Below, piece after piece: positions 1-10,090 of a DNA stretch of 64,000 nucleotides (position 1 is its first letter; each line of letters starts with the position of its first letter). The DNA comes from Harmothoe impar (taxonomy: Eukaryota > Annelida > Polychaeta > Phyllodocida > Polynoidae), in assembly GCA_947462335.1 (NCBI GenBank), contig OX381709.1, positions 41,448,933 through 41,512,932 of the forward strand, given 5' to 3'. Under the pieces are notes generated by a model, which made no database searches, was not told the origin of the DNA, and saw only the letters and a list, made by a program, of their open reading frames with translations. Made by a program: the position numbers and the translations under genes.

Positions 1-468
1 TGCCCATTAGCAAACTCGGTCCATGGGCTTTCATAAAAGCATACTATTCACAAGAGCTTTACTGTTGCACCAAACCCAAAGACACCGGCCGTTTTAAAAA
101 GGTATCAATGTTCTATACATGTCAGGGTTACCTACACACCTGACGCCACCGATTGATGATGATATTGTGGATCATTTGAAAGGAAAGTGTCTCACATGGG
201 AGCGGGATTCAAAATTGAAGACAGAAACTTCGCCTGTAGGCAAGTGCCTCAATTGCCTTTTCAGTAAAGCTCTTTAAAAAACAGAATAGGGCGGCTAAAA
301 AATAAGAAGAAGGATATGCTAAAGGTGCATGCTTGTTTCAATGTTAAAGTTCCGGCAGCTTATCTTCAAATCAGGTTGATAGGCACTCATATATTCCATA
401 TAGATGGTATTTAGAGTAAATGTAGTTACATTACAGTATATTACACATACCTCATCCTGTTAGCACTT
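1..468. other. Non-coding stretch, nothing recognised
   Basis: This is AT-leaning sequence with stops in all frames at short intervals. I see no gene, RNA gene or repeat. It ends at the TTAA that borders the next element. Confidence 0.6.
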
Positions 469-1380
469 TTAAGGTAGGTCGATACCATTGAAAACGGGAC
501 CACTGCGCATGTTTCCGCGCATCTACCTTAAATATGTCAGAATGGCTTCATATTTGGTGGGTGTTTGGTCATATATACCCTCATCACCCATGTAATTTTT
601 CGGACAATTTTGATCAAAATTGAGCATTTTATCAGACATTATATTTTGTACAATAATTAAAGGTGTTTTTTTTTTGCATTTCTGACATTTTATTATCAGC
701 CATATTTATAAACCAATAAATGATATAATTCGGACTATAAAGGTGAATAGATTGCTTAAATATATCCTGGGCCATATAATGAGACCATTTCATAATATGA
801 TTATTAGCATTTTACCCATAATGCAATACTTCAAATATCTTATTTAGCACACTTTTGCAGTACTTTTTTCCTTCAAAGGCCCAGAACACCAAAATAATGT
901 GCGGGACCCTATGTTAAATTTAGTCTTACTAGTTTCCAAATGATCTAAAATTTCATTTCATAAAGTTTAAGAAAAATGACAACTTTTTTTCTATTGATTT
1001 TAATCGATTTGGTGTTTAATTAATTACAAATTTATCCATATTTTCAACCAAACATAGTATTTTTACCCAGAATGCCACATCACAGAACCAGAAAAGTATT
1101 TTTGGAATAAAGAGAAATATGTGGGCCCTCATTGTGTGATGTTTCATATTTTTGTGGTTGCAGGTTATGGCAAAATAAAATTACAGAACTTGTGATATTT
1201 TTTTCTATCTTTTAGAGAAAAATCGAAATATGTTCATTTTTCAAATTCTGTATTTAAAAAAGTAGTGCGGGACCCCCCTATTTTCTCTTCAGATATTTGT
1301 TCTAAATGATCTAAGGTACCTCTGGAAGAAATTTGGAGGAATTCTAAACTTTTGGAATCAATGGTATCGACCTACCTTAA
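469..1380. mobile_element. TTAA-flanked TIR element, non-autonomous, ~0.9 kb
   Basis: The left end reads TTAA then GGTAGGTCGATACCATTGA. The right end is its reverse complement (TCAATGGTATCGACCTACC) followed by TTAA, so TIRs of about 19 bp sit inside a TTAA duplication. A TTAA target site is the hallmark of piggyBac transposases, so a piggyBac-mobilised MITE is the likeliest reading (inference). The interior is AT-rich with no open frame of note. It contains an internal repeat: GTGCGGGACCC appears near 899 and near 1265, each followed by AT-rich sequence and AAATGATCTAA. This suggests an internal duplication. Confidence 0.75.
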
Positions 1381-3315
1381 CACTTCTAGTGGCAAATTAT
1401 CGATTGACAAACCCGTGAACACAGGTATATAACGTCTATGCAATAATTTGACACACCCCATTATGATTCAAGAGTCAGGGCATAAAGTACTGAAAGTGCA
1501 TGTAATATAGTCATTCACACCATAACCACATTGATGATTATACTGGCCATGTTAAGCATACACACCTACACTTACTTTACACCTATGTTTATCAGGTCTG
1601 GCGATAATATGTATGTTGCTATATATAAATGTGTGTGACAGGTACCATGTTACGTTTCTATGCAAGTAGTACGATCTTGCTAATGGTCCATTTTAACCCC
1701 ATGAAAAGTTTCCTATTTTAGCTATTCTTCTCACGGCTGTCACCTTCTCCATGGTCCCCGTTAACACCTGTTAGTACCTGTAGGTAGGTGCAATGTCCAG
1801 CCGGGAGGAGGCAGGTTAAAGCCCTAGCAGTGAGACACTGAGAGGTGGCAGTTGGTATACCTACACCAGGTGCAGTGCCGAGGCTTCCCCCAGGCAGGGC
1901 CCCACGCTGCAGGTGAGAGTGGCTTAACAATGTGGCCACACCCATGTAAAAGAGCCGACATGTCTCAAACTACAGGCGAACTACAGCCAGGCATGTATGG
2001 TACACAGGGAGCCACGCCTCGGCGTACAATTACCTCCTGTGCCCGTGCGTCTATGCCTGCCCCCTTACCACGACATATGTGCCTCTCCCTATATCAGTTG
2101 TAGACCCTAATCATATTATACTAAGGTCATTCGTTATTAACCCCCAAACCCGTATCATATGTTTACCAGCAAATGAGAGGGGATGCAGTTGACATAGCAG
2201 AATAATAACGTCTGCCACTTTATCCCCCTTTGATAGGGAAACTCTCCCAAAGGGTTCGATTTAACCGCCATCCTTGGCGCTTATAGTAGTAGTGTCAGGG
2301 TACAAATAGCAGGGACATATCTATTTCTGAACGTTTGTTCATCTTCATATATGGTGACATCTTGGGTCTATTGAATGTACAGTATTGAAATACTCCTTAA
2401 CGTAAAGCCAAACATATATCCGTTTTAAATGTACATCCCTTCTAACAGAGTGTGCACCGTTTTTGCACTACTTGCCATGGAAATTGACTTGTCTTAACTG
2501 GAGACATTATAAGCTCTCCCCCCCCCGTGACATGTGACCCCCAAATATGAAGCCATGAATTAACTTCTTTCGTTTTTTCATCAGGGCCTCTGACAACAAT
2601 TTGGGGCAAAATGATGATTCCCTGTTAGATCTGAAGACTCCTACCCGTGATTAAATGCATAATCGTCTTGTCTTTTATGACTAAAACACCAGCTGGGGAG
2701 TATGATTCACACACAAGAATATCGCTTTAAACCCATCTGTTTATTGCATATTGTCACAAAGCCTGGCCATGCATGTATGGTTCTAAGAATTCCCTTATAT
2801 ATAAAACACTTTATATAACAGAGCAGCAAAGGTGTCCTCGATATAAGGCCATAAGGCCATGTTTGTCTCCGTGACAAACAGTCTTTGATACAGGACATTG
2901 AACCCTTCTTCCCTCTGGTCTCCTGTGTGGGTGGGCGATAAAAGGGCACCTGTCGTGGCCTGCCCCGGGGATCCCACCAGTACAAAAAGACACTGCTTAC
3001 GCATCCATTTATAGCCTCTAAAATAGGAGGCAATGGCCATGTCAGATCCACCCGTAGAATGAGAGAAACGATTAGCAATCGGATCGTAAAGCTATGAGGT
3101 GGCTGGCTCACTTTCACGCTCTTCCCTACTATTTCTGAACTCCGGACTGCTTCAATGGAAGACCTGGAGACACACTGGCAACTTGGTGAGCCAAATAGGC
3201 CGGTCAAGACATCCAACCACTTTTGATATACTCGCATATCCCTCTGCTTCATACCTTGATCCTACTAGTGACACAATGAGTTTGTCACCTTGCTGCACCC
3301 ACACAAAAACACACC
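1381..3315. other. Non-coding stretch
   Basis: No recognised gene. An open frame of 181 codons lies on the minus strand at 2707-3252, but I recognise no domain, start context or supporting feature. A 60-81 codon overlap in other frames shows that stops are simply sparse here. A short poly-C run lies near 2518-2526. Confidence 0.5.
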
Positions 3316-3580
3316 TGTACATGTCTATGAGCTGCTCACCACATGTTTATATATGTCCATGACCTGCTCACTGCTTGTAACAACACCCCTATCAGTCCCA
3401 CCTTACATTGCTACAAAACTGCCCCCATACAATAACACATGTTTATATACTAGTATGTCCATGAGCTGCTCACTGCTTGTAAACAACACCCCTGAGAGTC
3501 ACACACTAGGGCTACCATGTTACAAAACGTCCCCTCCATACAATACCACATGTTTATATATGTCCATGAGCTGCTCCACC
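3316..3580. repeat. Tandem repeat, ~96-111 bp unit, carrying GAGCTGCTC
   Basis: The string ACATGTTTATATA starts near 3341, 3437 and 3548 (spacings 96 and 111). It is followed in each copy by TGTCCATGA, then GAGCTGCTC or GACCTGCTC, and in two copies by CACTGCTTGTAA, CAACACCCC and a TACAAAAC segment. A partial copy precedes the array near 3316. The exact 9-mer GAGCTGCTC is at 3329, 3463 and 3568. The open frame running through it (+, 3290-3640) is a by-product of the repeat. Confidence 0.75.
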
Positions 3581-3809
3581 CGTGTAGCGCCCTCTATGGA
3601 CAACCTGAGGACACCGAGACAATCGTCGTTCCTATGCTAACGAGTGCCGCCAGAGGTCGTGCTGACCTTTCAACAATCACGCGACCCTCGTGGGGCGGAG
3701 ACAGCCCACCTGTGCAGGGTGGGGCTACGGAGGGGTTGCAGTGTGCTGGTGCGTGGGGGATGTCTACAATATGAACACAGGTGAGTTTCTGTGCAAGCTG
3801 ATCCGTCAC

Positions 3810-3915
3810 TAGCAGCGTCGTGACGTCAAGCTGCCGCCGCGCCTGCGCACACAGCACCGGAAACCAACCGGAAACAGCGCATGCGCTCTGAGGGTGAGCG
3901 CTTCCTGTTCCTCCC
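3810..3915. promoter_or_regulatory. Candidate CpG-rich promoter: CRE, paired ETS-like, NRF1-like sites
   Basis: Within about 100 bp there is a full CRE palindrome TGACGTCA (3821-3828), two ACCGGAAAC boxes (3856-3864 and 3867-3875, 11 bp apart), a palindromic NRF1-type core GCGCATGCGC (3877-3886) and a further CTTCCTG box near 3901. The combination of CRE, ETS and NRF1 sites in a GC-rich block is typical of CpG-island promoters in animals. I cannot tell which strand is transcribed. A perfect splice-donor match, CAG|GTGAGT, lies on the plus strand at 3780/3781, and another donor-like GGTGAGC is near 3893. No convincing coding exon adjoins it. Confidence 0.4.
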
Positions 3916-6008
3916 ACGCTATACTTTCTGTATGGAACCCCCCTTGCCTCTCCTACCCCAGCCCTTCCCCCCAAGCCAGCAGTCCAGCTACTCATACTCT
4001 AGATGATATTATAACATCATCTGTGTATTTGGCGCCTCAAATGACAGAATGGGACAAAGGAGTGTCTGTGTTCAATGTCCATCTGGGGACTCACCCATGT
4101 AGCAATGGTAGCACCGGAAATAACACACCTATAGAAGGGAGCTTTTTAAGTCCAGCTTCTTGTGCGAGTCGTCTGGTTACCATGGGAACTGTGTACATTG
4201 TATACACAGGTGACGTGCGGAAGAAAATGGAAGCATCTTTTTATCTTCCTTCTTAATGCGCTACCAAATTAATAACATTGAGATCCAGACTGATCACGCC
4301 TCTTGACCGAAATACTGTATCTTATTTCTTCTGTGTTCAAAAATACCTTTAGGATTGCGATGGTATTAGTTTAAAAGCATACAACCGTGTTATGGGTGAG
4401 TATGATAGAAATAGGGATACATGTTACAGCAAGTTAACAGAATTTCTTCAGTCCAGATAGCTTACTCCTATCTTCTTTTTTTCTTTCCTCGCCATGCAAG
4501 CCATCTCTTCCCCCAATTTCAAGATTTTATTTCTGTTTCAATCTCAAGTCGGCCGTCTCTGATTTAGCCCTGATCCTAATCCACGGGGCTGGCGTTTCCT
4601 CATCTGGCCTTTCTTTTCATTCCTGTCTGTCTTCCCATTATCTCCATTACCTGGTGTGGGCGGATGCTGGGCTCCTATCTGCTCCTGTACCCCCCCCCCC
4701 CCCCCCCAACACACACCCTGCTTAAACCTCTCTCCCCTGGAGGTCTACCCCACCAGGTGTCAGTCGTGACGACAACACCGATGTGACATTAGCCATTACA
4801 ATACCGGCAGGAAGAAGGGGTCCCTACTGTCTGTCTATAAATACCCTACCATGCCCTATACACTAGACTGCAAACTGAGAGTTCGTTAAAAAGGGTCTTC
4901 TCAAACCTATATATTTATTACATATACTAAGTAACTGTTTCACCCCGTCCTTAAACCGGTGACCTCACACCGTGATAGTATGTGAGGAGCGTTAATTCAT
5001 GTTTTCCTTAGTCCCATTGGGTACACTTCTTTGATGGGAGTTTCTCACCCTCAGTCAGCCTAAGGTGACCGCCGCAGGTCTAACTCTCTATCGTGGTGAG
5101 CGAGTCAACGAGTTATTGCATTTTCTGCACAAAAAAAGGAAGAAATTCCGCCCGGGCTAGCTCAGCATTCCTTCCAGTACACTGTAAATAGTAAGTGTAG
5201 GTTCACGGTACAATCTACTGTATACTGTATAGTCTCAAAGCTACTGTGTCTTTACAACATATTCTAGTGTTAACCTACACCAAACTGTACACATACAGTA
5301 GATTATACTGCATACATTTAAACAAGGCAACTCTTTGCAGTACCTTTCTTCGTATCACCCCGAATCTTAGTGGGCTGGCAGTAAGATCTGGTTTCAGGTC
5401 AGACATCTAGAGTTGAGTTATTAGTACGCGGCTTCTGTGTCGTCACATACCCTATCATCCTGTTACCGTGAGGCGCAGGTTAAGGCATCTCATGTGGCAT
5501 AAAGCAGTGATGAGACAATGGTCGACCACACCCTGTATCTGCAACTGTCATTCTTGACTTGAAAGCCATCCTTCCCTGACAGCCCCCTTACAAAACCCCT
5601 CCTGTTACCAACCCACTAAAACTGATAGCGTTGTACCGATAACATAGATAATATCTTCCACAGCAATAATAACGACCCACAGCCTATCGGTCACTACCCC
5701 CTACTGCCTGTCATCAATCCACCATCCATCTACAGCATGTCCTTCACCTCCCATTCCCACCACAAATAGTACCTCTAAGCCCTTTACATAGGCCTACTAC
5801 CCCGCCCCTGCTACAACGCACTGCTCACTACCCATAATGATTGCCAATCCCAGACACCCACTCTCACCGTGGAGGAGTCTCATCTTTAATTCAAGACTCC
5901 AGAGGTGAATAATCAGCGTCTGAGAGGCAGCATGGGGAGCACGTGGCGTGAGATGGTGTGACCTGCTGAGGACACGCGGCAGATGGAGACAGAGACAACT
6001 AGGTTGTG
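3916..6008. other. Non-coding stretch with an 18-base poly-C tract
   Basis: No gene is recognised. A C18 tract lies at 4690-4707. The rest is unique sequence of mixed composition. The segment 5600-5870 is C-rich and made of short ACCC/CCAC-type words, without a clear period. Confidence 0.5.
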
Positions 6009-6706
6009 ACTTAAAGCGTGGGAGATGAGACCGTGAGTAGAACAGGAGTAAGGGGTGGGCACCTTAAGGTATGGGAGACGAGGCCGTGAGTAGTACAGGA
6101 GTAAGTGATGGGCACCTTAAGGTATGTGAGACGAGGCCGTGAGTAGTACAGGAGTAAGGGGTGGGCACCTTAAGGTATGTGAGATGAGACCGTGAGTAGT
6201 ACAGGAGTAAGTGATGGGCACCTTAAGGTGTCTACAATGAGGCAGTGAGTAGTACAGGAATAAGGGGTGGGCACCTTAAGGTGTACACAATGAGGCCGTG
6301 AGTAGTATCGTAGTAAGGGGTGGGCATTTTAATGTGTGAGTAGTACAGGAGTAAGGGGTAGGCACCTTAAAGTGTGGGAGATCAGGATGTGAGTAGTGCA
6401 GGAATAAGGGGTAGGCACCTTAAGGTGTGGGGGATGAGGCAGTGAGTAGTACAGGAGTAAGGGGTGGGCACCTTAAGGTGTGGGAGATGAGGCAGTGAGT
6501 AGTACAGGAGTAAGGGGTAGGCACCTTAAGGTGTGGGAGATGATCATGTGAGTAGTACAGGAGTAAGGGGTGGGCACCTTAAGGTGTGGGAGATGAGGCA
6601 GTGAGTAGTACAGGAGTAAGGGGTGGGCACCTTAAGGTGTGGGAGATGAGGCAGTGAGTAAGGGGTAGGCACCTTAAGGTGTGGAGATGAGGCTGTGAGT
6701 GGTGCA
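6009..6706. repeat. Minisatellite, 53 bp unit, ~13 copies
   Basis: The unit consists of GTGAGTAGTACAGGAGTAAG, then GGGTGGGCACCTTAAGGTGT, then GGGAGATGAGGCA, giving 53 bp; for example, consecutive copies start at 6548 and 6601. Copies differ by substitutions (GGGGTGGG/GTGATGGG, GAGGCAGT/GAGGCCGT/GAGACCGT) and some are truncated near 6320 and 6655. CCTTAAGG in each unit is a perfect palindrome. Minus-strand open frames through the array (6544-6893) are artefacts of the repeat. Confidence 0.93.
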
Positions 6707-7510
6707 ATAGTGATAGGGAGGAGACACATGTGGGAGAGGTTGGAGAAGAGGAGTAAGAAAGTAGGGAATATGATTGAGGTGGATCAAAGGGACGATAGTT
6801 GGATGAGGGTGGCAGAAGACGTCGGAGCATGGTGGGAAATCTGTATTTGATGGCCAATAGGACTGAATGGGGAAAGACAAAGAACAATGGCATGCAGGTG
6901 ATAAAGGATACTAGGCAGGTGGGGTGAGCTATGTTGATGGGCAGGAGGTAGGGCGGATGCTAAACTGTCGGCCAGGAGTGGGGCCGGGAGGGAGGAGGAG
7001 AGCGGGGGTCGCGTGCCGCCAAGACGTGTGTCAGGAGCAGTTCGTCTAGAAGACAGGTAGAAAGGCCGGCTATGAATGAACAAGTCTCCTTCACTTCTAA
7101 CCTACACCGCTCTGTGCATGACAACCCATGGGTTTCCATGGTTACCCAATGCTGTAGGACTATGGAGTCGACCAAGCCCACACCTAGTCTACACAGTCAC
7201 TACTTCCGACATCAGAGCCTCGCACCTACGTCACAGTTTATAGACGTATTGGATAATATGTCTATGTCTTCATCATGTTCTCAGACCAATTGGTCAAACT
7301 ATGTCTACTTGTCTTTCCAAACCAGATGTGATATGCAATACAATCAGACGTGTGCTAACTCATAATGCAATCATAACATTGTGTCCTCACACTTTGCCGT
7401 CAACCTACAGCGGGGTATCTTCAATTAATGGAGATAAACAATTAGTTGTCCTCTATTTCTAACTATAGTAAGGTTATCGAGTACAGTACAGCTTCATTTA
7501 AGATACCAGA
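6707..7510. other. Non-coding stretch between two minisatellites
   Basis: It is purine-rich to about 7060, then mixed. The overlapping open frames of 60-100 codons on both strands show no recognisable domains. Confidence 0.5.
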
Positions 7511-7920
7511 CATACAGGAGCTCTATTGGTAGAGACTACATGCAGTGGCTGCTCCCATTGTACCCCTAATATTGGCTATAGTATTGGCAGAGGGCCCCAG
7601 GTAGTGACTACTTGATGTGAGACTACTCACACAGGACCACTGTCGGTGGATTTGTGTATAGAACCTCCTGCTAATGACTACTTGTATGGTAGTAAATACC
7701 CACATTCCCCCCGCAGTGGGGAAGGGAGTACTTGCTCCTTAGTCTGGTAGTCATTATACACACTGTCCCTGGTAGCCACTACCTGGGCTACAATGATGTC
7801 CCCGAACATTTGGGCATCCCCAGCCGGGACTACGTGCACTGCCCTAGGTAGTCTACCTACGGTACTGTACCCGTGTAGTAGGGGTGCTACGTGCACTAGC
7901 CCTGCACTACCCCTGCCAGC
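7511..7920. repeat. Degenerate shoulder of the 26 bp minisatellite
   Basis: Fragments such as GGTAGTGACTAC, TGGTAGTCATTATACACACT, CTGGTAGCCACTACCTG and TAGTGCAGGG-like words recur at irregular spacing. They resemble the 26 bp unit that becomes regular from 7921. It looks like an older, decayed part of the same array. Confidence 0.5.
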
Positions 7921-8460
7921 CTGGTAGTCACTATGCATAGTACCCCTGGTAGTCACTATGCACAGTACCCCTGGTAGTCACTAGGCACAGTGCCCCTGGT
8001 AGTCACTATGCACAGTACCCCTGGTAGTCACTATGCACAGTGCCCCTGGTAGTCACTATGCATAGTACCCCTGGTAGTCACTATGCACAGTACCCCTGGT
8101 AGTCACTAGGCACAGTGCCCCTGGTAGTCACTATGCACAGTACCCCTGGTAGTCACTAGGCACAGTGCCCCTGGTGGTCACTATGCATAGTACCCCTGGT
8201 AGTCACTATGCACAGTACCCCTGGTAGTCACTAGGCACAGTGCCCCTGGTAGTCACTATGCACAGTGCCCCTGGTAGTCACTAGGCACAGTGCCCCTGGT
8301 AGTCACTATGCACAGTGCCCCTGGTAGTCACTATGCACAGTGCCCCTGGTAGTCACTATGCACAGTACCCCTGGTAGTCACTAGGCACAGTGCCCCTGGT
8401 AGTCACTATGCACAGTGCCCCTGTAGTCACTATGCACAGTGCCCCTGTTAGTCACTACCT
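7921..8460. repeat. Minisatellite, 26 bp unit, ~20 copies
   Basis: The unit is CTGGTAGTCACTATGCACAG followed by TACCCC or TGCCCC. Copies are highly similar and differ mainly at two positions: TATGCA/TAGGCA and AGTACCCC/AGTGCCCC. Their order suggests a higher-order pattern of two or three subtypes. One unit near 8421 lacks a G, and the array degrades at about 8455. Confidence 0.95.
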
Positions 8461-9783
8461 ACAGTACTGTACGCCTACAGGAGGGCTGCCATGCCACAGA
8501 GGGCATGTGGCCTGGTGGGCCAACCATGACGTAAGCATGGGGAGGGATCGATAGAACATGCCGTTACTTCCTGTTCCTGAGTGGGGTTTGGTGAGGTAAG
8601 GGCGGGGCCGATGTTGGGGTGGGGTACACATGTACTTATGCTGTACTTTACGTATGCGTCACTTATACCGTAGACATATATGTACACACACACTACCGCT
8701 AGAATGCATACACCTGCGTCATTGCCGACTAGTTAGTTCCTTGGGCCCAGGTGCCATGGAACATTAGCCACTTTCATTTCCATAGAATATGATGTACTGC
8801 AGACAGTGTGACAGATAACAGTGGCTGCAGCAACTCTAGGTCTCATAGATGCCCTTTTGTATTGGCCAGACCCACATGGAACATCCCCACAACACTCATA
8901 CCGCTGCATGTGGCAGACTATGCTTGGTTGCGGAAATTGACTGCCGCCTATTTTGAAGGAATGCATGATTGTGGTATTTCATAATTAATAAAGTTTGGTA
9001 CATACTTAGGGACAGACATATTAAACATGCGTGTTTGCTAAATACATGTACCGAGATTTACATACATGTATAACACAGTATTTCCAAAAAGAATACCCAT
9101 AGTATCTAAGTATATAAGCAGATGTTGTATCCTTTCCCTTGATTCATCACTCCATGTCTCCCTCCCTCCCTCCCTCTGCGATTCCACCTGATCGGTGTCG
9201 CCTATGACGTCATTGCGCACCTTAGTGACTGCTTTCCTGACAACAGGAGCCCAACACCACGAGGTAGGCTGCAGTGGGTAGTAGCTCGTGCAGGGGAGCT
9301 TGCCCCCTGAGCTATAAACAACACACTGCAATATACTGTATAATCCGTGCCTCTCTGATATTGGGTAAGGGGGCCTTACTATGTTCTTGTCCATGTTCAA
9401 TATCAAACAATGACTTCCTCATGTGGTGCTTTTCCTACTCTAAATGTGTTTGCACGTGCATGATTCCAATCTATACTTCCTTAGCAACCACGTTGAAACT
9501 GTTTATTTGGGCTAATGAGAAATCATTCCACAGAGGGGAATGTACAACGGCACCTACATTATGAGAACAGCAAATTTAATGAATATAAAAAATGACAAAT
9601 CTATGAGAAAACAGACTGCATTGATAAACTTCATCATCCCCATTGACATGTGCAGAATGAAATCACATTTATATCCAACAGAAACCATACAACTGCCAGT
9701 GGTGTGCGTGTGTATGAGGGTGGGTTGGAGGTAGATGGGGTATTGTGTCTGGGCTGAGGTTCATTAAGACTGACTATACAGAC
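8461..9783. other. Non-coding stretch
   Basis: No gene is recognised. It holds a full CRE palindrome TGACGTCA (9205-9212) next to TTGCGCAC, two TACATGTA octamers (9043 and 9063) and a TCCC run near 9160. Open frames of 70-120 codons have no recognisable domain. Confidence 0.5.
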
Positions 9784-10090
9784 GAGCAGCTCAGTTTGCA
9801 GCAGAATGAGGCCAGCCTGCAGGCGAGCTGCTCGGGTCGCCTCCAGCTGCCGACGGCTGATGTGAAGCGCCACTCGATATGGGCTCGCCATCTACTCAAT
9901 GATTAACACGGGCTGTCATCAATCATACACCACTGCTGCGCTGCTCCCTGAGCTGCTCCTGGTGCCCACACAGCATCTCCTACCGGCGCCCCAGGGCAGC
10001 AGCAGGGCCTCCCCAGCAGAGGCCATTGTCCAGCACAGCCGCACAAAGGCCAAGAGAACTTTGTTCTTTGTTAACGTGAATAACTCAACT
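9784..10090. promoter_or_regulatory. Candidate regulatory block with three GAGCWGCTC sites
   Basis: The 9-mer occurs at 9784, 9825 and 9950 within 175 bp. Downstream are CACAAAGG, CTTTGTTCTTTGTTAA (Sox/TCF-like words) and a GC-rich segment with CCCCAGCAGAGGCC. The block stands out in composition from its AT-rich neighbours. Calling it an enhancer or promoter is inference, because no conservation data are available. Confidence 0.3.

Noticed and set aside
2707..3252. 181-codon minus-strand open frame
   Set aside because: No recognisable motif. Other frames are also open here, so stops are merely sparse.
6009..8460. CRISPR-like arrays
   Set aside because: Direct repeats are contiguous without unique spacers, and the genome is evidently eukaryotic.
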